A stretch of DNA of 31,919 nucleotides from Penium margaritaceum. Taxonomy: Eukaryota; Streptophyta; Zygnematophyceae; Desmidiales; Peniaceae. Location: the NCBI GenBank assembly GCA_023375785.1, contig SZWC01003625.1, positions 156,645 to 188,563 on the forward strand. The letters are read 5' to 3'. The notes beneath the pieces were generated by a model, which was given only the letters and a program-made list of their open reading frames with translations, made no database searches and had not been told where the DNA came from. Each line of letters opens with the position of its first letter. The stretch's first letter is position 1. This document shows, piece after piece, positions 1 through 10,198 of the stretch. The position numbers and the translations under genes were made by a program.

Positions 1-35
<35 letters not shown>
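1..35. repeat. (GA)n microsatellite
   Basis: The window opens in an almost pure GA dinucleotide run, so the full length of the tract is unknown. It lies just left of a plus-strand copia gag remnant. Confidence 0.95.
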
Positions 36-38
<3 letters not shown>

Positions 39-120
39 TAGTGTGCATTGTTCAAGTGCACTAGTTTTTTAGTGCATTCTGTTAGTGCATGGTGTTGGAG
101 CGCACTAGAAGCACACACTA

Positions 121-600
121 AAAAATGAGTGCATGATCTGCCCACCATTGGGCATACATGAGTGCACAACCCCTCGTGATTATGCTCGCCTTGCGTCTGC
201 CATGTGCACCCACTGGGCACACACGGGTGTCAGCTCCTCTCCTCCTGCTACCAATGCTTCCATGGTGGCTCCAACTGTGTCTTCCTCCTCCTCCCCAACC
301 TCCACCTTCAACACCACTATGGCACCCCGCCCGCAGCCAACTGTCCAGTCCAGATCCTGGGATAGGGTACCTCCAGCCTCTAGCCCTACCTACAGTGGGC
401 TGTCACATGTGCACTACACTACGCTAGTCTGGCCCCGTGACGACTGCCAGTTCTGTGACACCCACCCTTCAAATCACCAACCCGATTGTCGTGATGAGGA
501 GCGCGCTTTGGAGCGCCATCTCACCGAACTCCTCCAGCTTCGATCTTACGGAGGTGAGGGTGCGAGTGGTTAGTCTCGTGCCTTTGTCTGTGAGTCGTAT
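121..600 (+). pseudogene. copia gag C-terminal remnant
   Basis: Plus-strand remnant of the nucleocapsid end of a Ty1/copia Gag. The reading frame begins in what was probably a CCHC zinc knuckle (CPPLGIHEC, with the second Cys lost) and continues into PRDYARLASAMCTHW. That stretch aligns with NEHLASTMRAHW, which directly follows the knuckle of the minus-strand gag at 1366-2844, so the two come from related elements. A Ser/Pro/Thr-rich spacer follows, then a stop near 571. About 200 bp of broken frame separate it from the protease remnant in the same orientation. No start codon or capsid region is present, so only the 3' end of gag survives. Identification rests on similarity to the neighbouring gag and on the downstream protease. 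Confidence 0.6.
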
Positions 601-769
601 GGTGCCCTTTGTGGCACATCGGCGTGTTGTGTTCAAGGAGCATTTCCGTAAGATTTTCCTTAGATTAAGGATTGGCAGTTCTACACGTTCCCCGGTCGAC
701 TGGGTCAGCCACCGTCCATCTCGGCCTCAGGCATTTTTTATGCGTTTCTCTTCTAGCCCTCAGCTTGTG

Positions 770-1060
770 TGTCATGTGGTTTTTGGATCCTTGATTCGGG
801 GCCTACCCACCACATGACCTCCTATAGTTTGTCTTTTGTCTCCCTCGGCCCTGTCGGCGTGGTCTGCATTGTGCTCACCGGGTCTGGCCAGCTCTTGCTT
901 TTTCAGGGTGTTGGTGTCACTCGTTTTGTTGGCCTTGGGAGGGACCTATTCCTCCCTAACGTTCTTTATGTGCCTGATCTTAAGGTCAGCCTCCTCTCTG
1001 TCACCACCCTTGACGTCCTGGGCATGGACTTCTTGTCCTGCTGTGTCATTGGCACCATCT
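770..1060 (+). pseudogene. copia retropepsin (aspartic protease) remnant
   Basis: Encodes the N-terminal part of a Ty1/copia polyprotein protease. Visible features are the catalytic motif in WILDSGPTHHMT, a GSG flap region (LTGSGQLLLFQGVGV), and the family-typical LPNVLYVPDLKVSLLSV. In living elements this enzyme cuts Gag-Pol inside the virus-like particle. The protein is similar to the protease of element A on the other strand, which has WIIDSGTTHHMT and LLSVTALDRM. The integrase that should follow is absent: homology stops near 1050-1065, where a minus-strand reverse transcriptase fragment begins. It is a dead fragment with stops and frame breaks upstream. Confidence 0.8.
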
Positions 1061-1065
1061 CCGTT

Positions 1066-1149
1066 CTCATCCATCTTGTGGCACCATGCTCGCGGTGCTT
1101 GCTTCAGGCCGTATTGAGCCTTCACAAGCTTGCACACAAAATCCTCCAT
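1066..1149 (-). pseudogene. copia reverse transcriptase fragment
   Basis: Twenty-eight codons on the minus strand carry the highly conserved copia RT stretch VCKLVKAQYGLKQAPRAW. A stop codon lies just upstream in frame, and similarity ends about seven residues after the motif. It abuts the plus-strand protease remnant head-on, so two elements have been joined in opposite orientations here. This is the only piece of RT core in the window; element A keeps only the C-terminal edge of RT. It may be the distal part of the element whose gag lies at 1366-2844 on the same strand, with everything between deleted. Confidence 0.8.
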
Positions 1150-1365
1150 TTGCTAACATTGTCCAGCCTTTGATGGAGGTAGGTAAGTCTCATCTTTGGC
1201 TGAGAGTGGAGGACCTGGGGAAAGAGAGGTAGTGAATTTTTCCCTTGTTACCCTCGTACTGTGAGGCATTTGTTGAATATCGTTTTGAGCTCAGAGAAAT
1301 CAGCTGCTGAAGAATAACGAATGAGGTACCTGCGTAGTCTTGATGAGATGAAGGCCTGAAAATAA

Positions 1366-2844
1366 CTACGTGGATGGTAGATGCAGCATGGGAGGTAAAG
1401 ATGGATTCGCAGCGGTGCTGTAAGCTGTAGAGTCAGTGGTGACGGGTGTGCCTCTGCTAGAGGGAGCAAGGGAAGTGGCCGTGCGAGCTGCGCTCCCGGA
1501 CCCACCAGAGGAGCATGCCCAGTGTGCACGCATGGTGGAGGCAAGGTGCTCGTTGTCAGGTGGTGACAGACACTTGGGTGCAGAGTGGCCGATAGAGCCG
1601 TAGTTCCAGCACGTGACAGTGATGGAGGTGGAAGATGCAGAAGAGGTGCTATTGGCGCCTGTGCCCTTGCCACGGCCGCCTTGGCCCCTAGAGCCAGAGC
1701 TACCGTTGCCTTTGCCCCGACCACGACCACGGCCACCACCTCCCCCACCTTGGTTGAGAAGAGATGTGGCTGAGGAAGACGAAGAAGAGGAAGAGGTAGA
1801 GGAGGATGATATGGAGGGCAGTGAGGTAGTGGTGGCTGCAACTGCTGCACGTTGAATCCACTTGTCTTGAAGGATGCTCCACCAGTCAGTGAGACGCTGG
1901 GAGGTGAATTCCCATAGAGCGCCAATGCCTGGGGGAGAGTCAGCAGGCACAGGCTCGGCAGCAAGCCGCTCAAGTTCAGAGGCCTTCTTCTCCCTGAAAA
2001 TGTCAGACAGCTCAGGAATGACACCGTTGACAGTAAAAAGAACAACAGGTCGTTGGCCAAGCGTTGCTTTGCCAAGGTCTTTCAAAAGACGAAGGCTGCG
2101 AGCCTAGTAGGCATCTGCAGTCTCATCTTCATGCATAGAGAGTGTGTTGAATTGGACAGTGAGGACACTCTGCATCGCATTCTCCGTAACGGTGGTGCGG
2201 CGCTTGATGAGAGTGTAGGCGCCAATAGGTTCAGCAAGCGTGCGGCGAGCAATGTCGGCGTTGTAGGACCCTATCTCATCAGTGAGATCATCGGGTCCCA
2301 AGTGAATGAGTGCACGTACACCACACGTAGACTCAGAGTCAGTGGGCACAAAGGGAGGATTAGCAGTGGGGTTAGGCACATGACAGTACTCCCAGAGCTG
2401 CTCACCCTGTGCCCAAGCACTGAAACGAACCTCCCATGAAGCGCAGGAGATCTTAGAGGTGAAATGTGGTAGCACTGAGTCAAAGTCAGGTTTGCGATGT
2501 GCGGGCTGTGCAAGAGCTTTGGCTGCAGCAACGCCTGCTGCTACAACAAAAGCAAGGGAGTTGGAGGTGGAAGAGCCAGTGGTGTTGGATGCCAAAGTGG
2601 GAGAGGTGGAGAATACAGTAGCAATGTCAGCAGCAGCTGAGGCAGTAGGTGTAGCGCACAATGCATGCTGCAAGCGGTTGAGAACGATATCGGCAATGTG
2701 GTCAGAAAAAGTCTCCTGATCACCTTGTTTCGTGCACAGATTTTCTTCTGCAATGCGCTGTGCAGTGAGGGTTGCTTGAAGAGCAGCACGCTCTTTGCGC
2801 AGTTCTTCCTGCTGAGCAGCATACTGATCACCGTCAACGGGCAT
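1366..2844 (-). pseudogene. copia Gag, one in-frame stop
   Basis: About 490 codons in a single minus-strand frame, interrupted once by TAG at 2104-2106. The start is the ATG at 2844. The N-terminal 50 residues are a Gln/Glu/Arg-rich, probably coiled-coil segment. The capsid-like part has SWEVRFSAWAQGEQLWEY, matching the corresponding place in element A's gag. A Ser-rich stretch follows, then a Gly/Arg-rich basic segment (GGGGGGRGRGRGKGNG), then a zinc knuckle CWNYGSIGHSAPKC in which the second zinc-binding Cys is Tyr. Gag packages element RNA in cytoplasmic particles. The stop and the lost Cys make this copy inactive. Both changes are explained by C-to-T change at a CAG site, on one strand or the other. 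No protease or integrase follows. Confidence 0.85.
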
Positions 2845-3037
2845 GGTGAGTGTGGATCACTTAAGAAAACTTTTGGCAGCTTTTCCCTTGCCCCAATGGG
2901 TGTGGGAAATGAGAGAGGACGATGTCTGGTTCGGTGGAGTTGCACAACAGTGTGGAAAGCAAGAGCACGGCCACAAGGAGGAAAGGGAGGAAGACAAGAG
3001 AATTTTGAAGCAGCAAGGAACTGGAGGCTCACCAATG

Positions 3038-4010
3038 CTAACGCTGCACCGCAAACAGTGGTGGCAGTGCAGACACTGCAGAGGCAGCAATGACGGCCAC
3101 TGAGGATGAGGTGGTGACAATAAGGCAGGCAACTCCAGCAAGGGTAGCGCCTGTGTGGGTGGAGAAAACAGCTGCAGCTGTGACTGCGACGCGAATCGGG
3201 TGACCAAACGCTGAGGACGCAGCTGCAGAGGACAATTGAGAGATAGAAGTCTGGATCGAGTCAACGGCGCTGGAGAGAGCAGTGGCGACTCAGGCTACTG
3301 CTGATGTGACTACGTTAGCTGCTGCTGCTATCTGCGGTGCTATGTTGGTCAGTGGCTGCTGCGGCATAGGTTTTCAACAGCCCAGCCAGCAGCAGTGCTG
3401 GTAGGTTCACGTGCAGCATGCGTTGTAGCAGCAAACGTGGAAGAAACGGCAGTGCAGGAGACAAGTGTTGCTTCCAGGGAAGTGAGAATGTCAGGTCCAG
3501 ATGGTGCAGCGGCAGCCTGAGATGCAGCGGGGGATGCAGTGCGACGCGAGGTTGACTCGCCTTGCTCTGCTGGGGCTGTTGGTGCAGCTGGAGCTGCCGC
3601 ACCTTGAGCGGCACACTGACTTTGCCGACACGTTCTACGGGTAATGGGAGATCTTACCAGAGATGAGGGACGATGTTGCTCACGTGGTGGCCTCATTGTT
3701 GGCGCATTTTGCACGGTTGGGGAGTCATCCAAGGCGGACTGACAGTAAGCCGCGTACAAAGCGGCGTCTTCGCGTCGTCTTCAGGATCGTAGTCTTCCCC
3801 GGGGTGGTACCCAGGGCTGTCACAACGGCGCCGGAGGCGTAACCACGCCGCAATTTCCCCCTCCTCCTCGTGACAATCAATCAGTTCGTCGAGGCAGGCG
3901 CGATCACGTAGACCCCTTGGAGAGGTGGGAGTGGGTCCTGCGTTCGGTGGTGTAGCCAGGTTGGCAGACGAGGACGCAAAAGTGGCTGCTGCTGCTGCTG
4001 CTCATTGAGG
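3038..4010 (-). pseudogene. Ala/Ser/Pro-rich coding remnant, unknown
   Basis: I do not recognise this. Reading on the minus strand from about 4010, one frame gives a plausible protein with an acidic core (CLDELIDCHEEEGEIAAW, then YHPGEDYDPEDDAKTPL). The coding signal then moves to another frame near 3750 (QSALDDSPTVQNAPTM) and becomes very rich in Ala, Ser and Pro down to about 3350. A further Ala-rich segment with heptad-like spacing (SIQTSISQLSSAAASS) continues in a third frame to about 3038. It lies just upstream of, and on the same strand as, the gag at 1366-2844. It could be an extra 5' ORF or N-terminal extension of that element, or an unrelated gene remnant. Frameshifts prevent a single product. 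Confidence concerns only that it was once coding. Confidence 0.4.
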
Positions 4011-4158
4011 GACAGTGCAGTAGGCCGTACTCAGAGACAATGCTCAATGGCCTGGAGGTATTGGCGTTGTAGCGACACTAAGACACAAGTCTGGGGGCCA
4101 GAAGCACAATTGTACTGGAGAAATGCAAGCCACCAAGCCCAGAAGGACTCGGTGTCAT

Positions 4159-4660
4159 AGTGTTGTAGAGCACAGGAGCAGCGAACCTACGGGACTGAGG
4201 AGCTGCTTGAGACACAGCTGGCCAAGGCGAGAGTGCAGAGGCACATGATGCTCCGGACCTGTGGGACTATGGGGCCGCTGAGAGGCGGTCGTCCGTGGCG
4301 AGAGAGCCCCTGCGTCACAGTGCTGCAGGATCATGAGAACGCTGGCCTGCAGTGCTATGGTGTTGCTGAGGTGCGGACAGGCTGGATGAGAGAGAGCAGA
4401 CGTTGCAATGGTGTGCAGAGCAGAGGAGCCGCAAACCTGCGGAACTGTGGAGCTGCTTGAGACACAGCTGGCCGGGACAAGTGTGCAGAGGCACGTGGGG
4501 TTCCGGATCTCTGGGGCTGTGGGGCCTCTGAGAGGCGGTCGGCCGTGGCGAGAGAGCCTCGGCGTCACAGTGCTACAGGGCCATGAGACTGCTGGTCTGC
4601 AGTGCTGTGGTGCTGCTGAGGTGCGGAGATGTTTTAGGCTACAACGGACCGAGGCGAGAG
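4159..4660. repeat. 250-bp tandem duplication
   Basis: Two head-to-tail copies with a 250-bp period. For example, AGCTGCTTGAGACACAGCTG occurs at 4201 and 4451, and GAGAGGCGGTCG near 4280 and 4530. Copies differ at scattered bases, so the duplication is not recent. No convincing coding frame. It ends about 50 bp before the left LTR of element A. Confidence 0.85.
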
Positions 4661-4711
4661 TGCCGTGGCATGTAGAGCGCCAAACTGCGAGGCTGGGGTG
4701 TCGTAGTGAAA

Positions 4712-5561
4712 TGGAAACTACACTAGAGCGCAGGTTTGGGCAGTGGCGGTGTTGATGCACCATGCGGGCTTCCACCCTGGTTGCTTAGTCTATTGCCCCC
4801 TCTTGCTGCTGCTCTAGAGTCTAAGTCTGAGTACTCTGGGTTTGTTACTCAGAAACGCGCGCGCCAGTGTTAGCATCCAAAAGCAGCTGAAAACTGGAAG
4901 TAACTGATTAGGAGTGACGAACGAGCAACAATGGGAGACCCCTCCAAGTTCTAGCCCCCCCCCCCAGCTCTGTAGAACTTGTTACTCAGCTAACCAGCCA
5001 ATCAGAAAAGAGTCATAGACCTATTTTCTGGCAGGCAGGGTTTTCTCGATGAGCCCTGCCAGACAGCCGACAGCCCAAAACCCGGGCGTCGTCCGTTTTG
5101 CCTGAAAACTGGACCATACCAAAATACCAACGCAATGAATGCATTCGTGCGGTCAGAATCAGCTAGAAAAATAGCAGCAAAGAGTTATGGCTACCTGAAC
5201 CCAGGTAGTGCCTACTATGGTCCATGATGCCAAACAGTGCCACGCAACAGAAGACACGGGCCCTAGAAAGAGCATGACACTGCAGATGCAACGATACAGT
5301 TAGATCCAGTGCCTAACGCATGCAGACAACATCTGCGGTGGCAGTGGCCACCGGCCACCTGACCGCCGAGGAGGCTTCCCGATGGAGCTGAGCACATCAC
5401 CGTGGAGAGGAGGCTCCAATGAACTACGAGTAGGCTTTAGCGTGCGTCGGCTCCACCGGACGACACTCCAGTAGCGTCGAATCTCGCCATCAATCATCTA
5501 CACGCCGATGTACACAAGTTGGGAGGACACAATAGAGCATAATGAGGATGCGCAAAAACCA
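4712..5561 (-). repeat. 3' LTR of element A
   Basis: 850 bp, plus-strand start TGGAAACTACACTAGAGCGC and end GCGCAAAAACCA. It matches 12565-13423 over its whole length with scattered differences. It contains a C10 run near 4957-4966. Confidence 0.9.
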
Positions 5562-5571
5562 AAACTCCCCC
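5562..5571 (-). other. polypurine tract of element A
   Basis: The minus strand reads GGGGGAGTTT immediately before the LTR start TGG. This is the usual copia primer for second-strand synthesis, directly adjacent to the 3' LTR. Confidence 0.8.
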
Positions 5572-5671
5572 ATGACTCATAGGCGTAGTGCACATGGGCG
5601 GGTAGAGACACAGTCAATAGTTAGACTCCCCCAGAGCATGCAGAGACACAAGCATGGATATAGATAGCAAC

Positions 5672-6400
5672 TCACGGATGCACACCGACCGAACTGACAG
5701 CCGTCTTGAACGAGTCGCGCTTCAATGCCTTGGTCAAGAAGTCAACCAGCTGCAGTGTTGTCTCAGCCCACACAATGCTGATGCTGCCGTCATGCAACAA
5801 CGAACGGACATAGTGATACTCAATGTTGACGTGCTTCGTGCGTGTGTGATGCACGCCGTCATTATCAGCGATGGTCATGGCACTCCCATTGTCACAATGC
5901 AACGTGATGGACGCGACGTACTGACGTACCTCAGACAGCAGACGATGCAACCACAAACTCTCACACGTGCCTGAGCCCAGGGCCACGTACTCGGCCTCAC
6001 CAGTGCTGCGTGCAATTCACCCCTACTTGCCACTGCGCCAGGACACAGCGGTGCCACCGACCAGAAAAATCCAGCCTGTGCGCCTCTTACGGTCTGGACT
6101 ACTAGCCCAGTCAATATCGGTGTAGCCAACCGCGACCACAGACGGTTGGCAGTGGAACATAAGACCTCGGCGAGGAGTCGAGTCGACATAGAGAAGTACT
6201 CGGATTGCGGCCTCAAAGTGGAGGTGACGCAGCTCCTAAGAAAACTGAACCAGGAGGTTGACGTCAAACGCGACGTCTGGGCGCGTCGCCTCCGCTAGGA
6301 ACATTAGTGACCCGATGACTTGCAGGTACGTGGTCACGTCAACTGGCTCGCCCACAACGGCTGGGTCAAGAATCTTGAACTTCACCTGGCGATCAGGTGA
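5672..6400 (-). pseudogene. copia RT C-terminal edge and RNase H, element A
   Basis: The frame enters at about 6400 with the last conserved part of copia RT (TTYLQVIGSLMFLAEATRPD, then VAF). After TAG at 6236-6238 it runs on into RNase H. Visible RNase H residues are the first Asp in GYTDIDWASS, the Glu in TGEAEYVALGSG, and the Asp in LHCDNGSAM, plus the C-terminal signatures TKHVNIEYHYVR and LVDFLTKALKRD. RNase H degrades the RNA strand during reverse transcription. Two further stops, TAG at 6023-6025 and TGA at 6017-6019, sit between WRSGK and IARSTGEAEY. All lie in one frame, so this end has decayed by point change only. The RT palm with its YxDD motif, which should come upstream, is missing: the sequence jumps from the proline-rich linker straight into the RT edge near 6400. 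Confidence 0.9.
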
Positions 6401-7575
6401 CATGGGTGAAGATGCGCTCGGCACGAGGGGCAGGTCCTCGGCGAAGCGAGTGGAAGGGGTTTCCACATCTGGGCGAGGTGCTGCGGTTTGCGCGCTCACT
6501 GACGGTCTGGGTCGAAAGCTTCCGCCTGGGCCACGCGTGTAGCGCGGTAGGGTAGGAGATGGCACTGAGGCTGACGGGCTGACGGAGGCGGACGGGCTTG
6601 CTGGCCCTGAGGGACCAGCGGATGCAAATGGGGCTGCTCGCCCGGAGGGGCCAGCGGACGCGTCTGGGGCCGCCAGCCCAAAGGGGCTGGCGGGCGCGAC
6701 TGCGGCGGCTGGTCTCAAGGGACCAGTGGACGCAACTGTGTCGACTGGCCCGGAGAGACCAGTGGTCACAACTCGGGCGGCTGGCCCGGAGAGACCAGCG
6801 GACGCGACTGGGGCGGCTGACCCGGAGGGACCAAAGGACACAACTGGGACGGCAGGCCCGGAGGGACTAGTGGACGCGACTGGGGCGGCTGGCCCGGAGG
6901 GATCAGTTGATGCCACTAGGGTTGCTGGCCCGGAGGGACCAGTGCACACAACTGGTACGGCTGGCCAGGAGGTACCAGTGGACGCGACTGGGGCGGCTGG
7001 CCCGGAGGGACTAGTGGACACGTCTTGGGCGGCTGGCCCGGAGGGATCAGTAGACGCGACTGGGGCGGTTGGCCCGGAGGGGCCCGCATGCACGACTGGG
7101 GCTGCTGGCTCGGAGGGGCGAAGTGATGTACCACCCGGAACCGACAAGACGAAGGACGGACTCACCAATCTCCCATGCGACGGGGGGGACACCAACGAGC
7201 CGGAGCGAATGCGATTGTGCAGAAACAGCTCCTCGAAGAAGAGGGCGTCACGGGACTCAACGATCCAGTGTCGGGAGGGATCCCCGAAGCGCCAAGCCTT
7301 GGACTGACAAGAGACACTGAGAAAGGTGCAAGGACGCCCGTAGGGAGCAAGCTTGCCGCCCTGCTGCAGGGCGGGCAGCCACACAATGGCCACGCAGCCC
7401 CAAACCCGGGCCGGGCGGAGGTCAGCTCACTGACCGCACCAGTGCTGGTATGGCGTGGACTGGCGGGGAAGGGGTCCGTGGGGAATCCGGTTCCAGACCC
7501 ATGTCATGTAGGCCATGGCTTCAAAATAGAAGCCATAGGAGAGGCCAGACGCAACCCGTATGGTGCGGATGGCAT
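6401..7575 (-). pseudogene. copia integrase C-terminus and Int-RT linker, element A
   Basis: Continues the integrase after a frameshift near 7575. Landmarks are EAMAYMTWVWNRIP, an in-frame TGA near 7430, VWGCVAIVWLPA, CTFLSVSCQSKAWRF, and the copia post-integrase motif IVESRDALFFEE. The linker that follows, normally a poorly conserved Ser/Pro-rich spacer between integrase and RT, is expanded here into about fourteen 12-residue repeats (6580-7084). It then passes into FRPRPSVSAQ and an acidic stretch that stops abruptly at the RT edge near 6400. This frame is open from 7393 to 6239 despite the repeat, because the repeat unit is a multiple of three. Confidence 0.85.
6580..7084. repeat. 36-bp minisatellite in the Int-RT linker
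   Basis: About fourteen imperfect 36-bp units, plus-strand core GGCCCGGAGGGACCAGTGG followed by ACGCGACTGGGGCGGCT. On the coding strand each unit gives twelve residues of the form GPSGPAAPVAST, collagen-like in composition. Unit length is constant and the reading frame is kept; units differ by substitutions. Confidence 0.9.
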
Positions 7576-8340
7576 GAGCCATGTACGGTTCCACCGTTCA
7601 GAGACGCCGTTCTGGACAGGCATGTAGGACGCGGATGTTTCGTGGTGGATACCGCGGGAGGCGAGAAAACTCGTGGTCTCGCCCATGTACTCACCACCGC
7701 GATCAGAGTGAAAGCGGCAAAGAGATCGACCGCACTCGCGCCCCGCACGGACAAGCCAGTCCTGAATGGCATGGGCGACATCGCTCTTCTGCCGAAGGCA
7801 CAAGAGCCAACGATAGCTAGAGTAATCTTCCGTGAGCGTGAGGACATAGCGGCCGTGCTCTCCGATAGACTCGGTGGGGAGAGGACCCATGACATCGGAA
7901 TGGACCAGGTCTAGAGGGGCGGATGCACGGGAGGAGGACAGAGGGTATGTGGACTGGTGCATCTTGCCTTGAGCACAATCAATGCACTCTGTGGGGCACA
8001 GGAGAGGGAAAGTCTCCGGGTCAAGGCCCATGGCCGTCTGGGTGTGGAGCATGCTATCTACGACAGCAGAGTGGACGTGGCGAAGGCAGTGGTGCAAGAG
8101 GCGGGTGTGTTGTGGAGAGAGCATGCTGGTGACGAACACATGGCCAGTGGCGGCTGACGAGGAGGGGACGGAAGGAGAAGAGGACAGACGAGGTACGTGC
8201 CACAGGTTACCACGGGTGGTGGCGTGCAGGACGACAAGACCGGACAGACGCAACGACACAACACCAACACCACGTGAGTGCAAAACGTCCATGCTCATGC
8301 GGTCAAGGGCAGTAACAGACAGAAGGCCGAGCTCGAGACC
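7576..8340 (-). pseudogene. copia integrase core, element A
   Basis: Contains the GAG-pre-integrase zinc-binding region (HHCLRHVH, then CIDCAQGKMH) and the integrase catalytic core. The D,D-35-E triad is visible: Asp in LVHSDVMGPLP (codon near 7896), Asp in FHSDRGGEYMG (near 7704), and Glu in QNGVSERWNRTW (near 7599); the spacing between the last two is 35 residues. Integrase inserts the cDNA into host DNA and generates the 5-bp target duplication. Upstream it is continuous with the protease frame. A frameshift just after RNRTW separates it from its C-terminal part. Catalytic residues are kept, so the loss of function comes from the frameshift and flanking damage. Confidence 0.93.
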
Positions 8341-8590
8341 TGGGACGACGAGGACATCCGTCAAGAAGATATCACCGGTAGGACCACGGAAATGAACAGC
8401 GCCGACACCACGGACAGATCACACCTGTCCGGAGCCCGTCCGGACCCCGGGTACACCGCCAACAGGACCAAGCATACTAAAGGTCTCGGGAGAGGCTGTC
8501 ATGTGATGTGTGGTTCCGGAGTCGATGATCCAGGTCCTAGCAAGGTCCTGGACCGGTGTTGCCAGATCACTGACAATCACATGGCAGCAA
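8341..8590 (-). pseudogene. copia aspartic protease, element A
   Basis: The catalytic motif is WIIDSGTTHHMT (DSG at 8515-8523 on the plus strand), followed by RTGSGQV, a TGA stop near 8419-8421, SVRGVGAV and DIFLTDVLVVPGLELGLL. The frame runs directly on into the integrase region. The homologous plus-strand fragment at 770-1060 has no stop at the TGA position, which suggests a CGA to TGA change here. This enzyme would process the Gag-Pol polyprotein. Confidence 0.88.
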
Positions 8591-9424
8591 GCAAGAGACG
8601 CGGACGCGGTGGAAGGAAGCGCGAACTGAGACTGCCAATCATCAAGTCACGAAGGGGTGCAGAGAAGATCGCAGAAGATGACAAAACATACGAGAAAATA
8701 GAACACGATTGCAGCTCAAGCTCAGTCATGCAGGGCAATGGGGACGAGCAGGAGGTGACGCAACTCGCACTTCCCTGGGGGGGAGGGTGAGGCAGGCCGA
8801 GTTGAAGCACAATGAACTGCTCTTGCTGACGCTCACGCGTGGACGACCCGGGAGTGTAGACTGATTGCGGAGTGATGGCGCCTGAGCCCAGATAGAAGGA
8901 GGACTACCCTGGTGAAGGGAACGGGGGCGCCAACGGCTCCAGATGATACTGTTGAGGAGCTGGTGTCGACGGGACCGATGTCGTGGTCGGCGAAGTGGAG
9001 CTGCTGGACGGGATTGAGGCATCAGGGACGGCGACAGCTACGGCGACAGAGGCAAGACGGCGCTCCTGTTGGCAATGCATGGTGGCAATGACGTGCGCCT
9101 CGTCCGTCGGCAGTGGGCACGTGTACCACCCGTGCCCTGGCTGTCCGGACGACTGGGTCCGGTAGTGGCTTGGTCTGCCACAATTGTGGCAGACCAAGCC
9201 ACTACCGGACCCAGTTGACCGCTGCTACTGCTCTTGCTGCTATTGCTGACCCTTGCCCTTCTTGCCCCGACGCTTCTTCTTTCCCAGCGACGAGGAGCTG
9301 GTGGAGGTAGCGACTGCGGGGGAAACAATGGCCATGGAAGCGACGACAGGGGAGGGGAGGGCCTCTGTGTGCTGGAGACGAGACTCCAGGTGAGCTTCCT
9401 CAATTCGGAGGATGAGCTCATATG
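8591..9424 (-). pseudogene. copia Gag nucleocapsid region, element A
   Basis: Reading leftward from 9424, the frame continues gag after the 769-bp insertion with AYELILRIEEAHLESRLQHT, then a basic stretch (LGKKKRRGKKGKG). It reaches the zinc knuckle CHNCGRPSHYRTQ, where the final Cys is lost. The knuckle lies inside a perfect 64-bp palindrome (9152-9215). Downstream are TDEAHVIATMHCQQERRLAS, which resembles the post-knuckle regions of the other two gags in the window, then a Ser/Pro/Thr-rich spacer and several stops before the protease. Frame breaks occur near the palindrome. The part acts as the RNA-binding domain of the particle protein in working elements. Confidence 0.75.
9152..9215. repeat. 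perfect 64-bp palindrome, no spacer
   Basis: Two 32-bp arms meet at CAATTG (9181-9186) with no mismatch. Because it covers the gag zinc knuckle, both strands encode LVCHNCGRPSHYRTQ-like peptides. A spacerless palindrome this long could be real or a fold-back artefact of library or assembly. Confidence 0.95.
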
Positions 9425-9429
9425 CCCAG
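9425..9429. repeat. target-site duplication, left copy
   Basis: CCCAG directly left of the 769-bp insertion; the identical pentamer is at 10199-10203. Removing the insertion and one copy joins gag in frame (PW followed by AYELIL). Confidence 0.9.
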
Positions 9430-10198
9430 TGTGAACCGGGCGCAGTGTGCTAACCTCAACCGGATGGTGTAGGTACCAACCGGCGACAACGCCGACCAAG
9501 GGGAGGCCGGTACACACCTTCCCGGAATCGCGGAAGTGTAGGGTCGTCTTGGGGGAGCACGGAAACAAGTGTGGCACAATGGAAGTAAACTATACTTGTT
9601 ATTCAAGTGTCAACATACAAGACTATATGTACATGATGACACATCCTAGGTGACCCGAGGTCACCGAGCCGTGCGCGGCGCCGTACAGGCCGGGGATGAG
9701 CGTTATTGCCATAGCATTATGTAGCTCACCTTTCCAGCTTTCCAACGCACCAAGAATTACACCATTCTGTGGAGGAACGGCCAAGATATGGCCATTTCCA
9801 TGAACCACGGCAATCTACTGCTAGCAGCACCACTAGCGACGGTGACGGCCGCCCGAAGTACCCTTTGAGGTAACAACACACCGGGGCACCATTCCGAAGC
9901 GCCCTTGGCCCTCAATGATTCTTGACTCATTGACTATCCGGGCCCCAAGGTGCGCTTCGGCCTTGTTGGGTCTTCCGAGGGTCAAACCTTGGTCCTTGGG
10001 GACGATTGCCCGTCACCATTTCCCCCTAGGCCGGTCCAACCTTTGGCCGGGCATAACTTCCTAAATTCTTGATGGATGGACCCCATTCTTAGGTCAATCT
10101 CCCACAATTTTTCCTGTCAATTCCAAATATACAGTCAGATTACACATTCAAGGAAGCCTCAAGCCGTGATCAGTGCCTTTGGCACTGTCCGGCTTACA
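9430..10198. mobile_element. 769-bp solo LTR-like insertion in gag
   Basis: The insertion starts TGTGAACCGG and ends CCGGCTTACA. Its ends are imperfect inverted repeats (8 of 10) with the canonical TG...CA, and it is flanked by the 5-bp duplication CCCAG. It has no convincing ORF, internal PBS or purine tract, so it is best read as a solo LTR left by recombination between the LTRs of another element family. It is unrelated by eye to the LTRs of A and B. Inside are a short palindrome GGTGACCCGAGGTCACC (9649-9665) and three AACCGG motifs near the left end. A non-autonomous TRIM-like element is the alternative. Confidence 0.85.

Noticed and set aside
1248-2075. 275-codon minus-strand frame rich in Leu and Pro
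   Set aside because: It is an out-of-frame shadow of the gag reading frame, which has the zinc-knuckle and Gly/Arg signatures.
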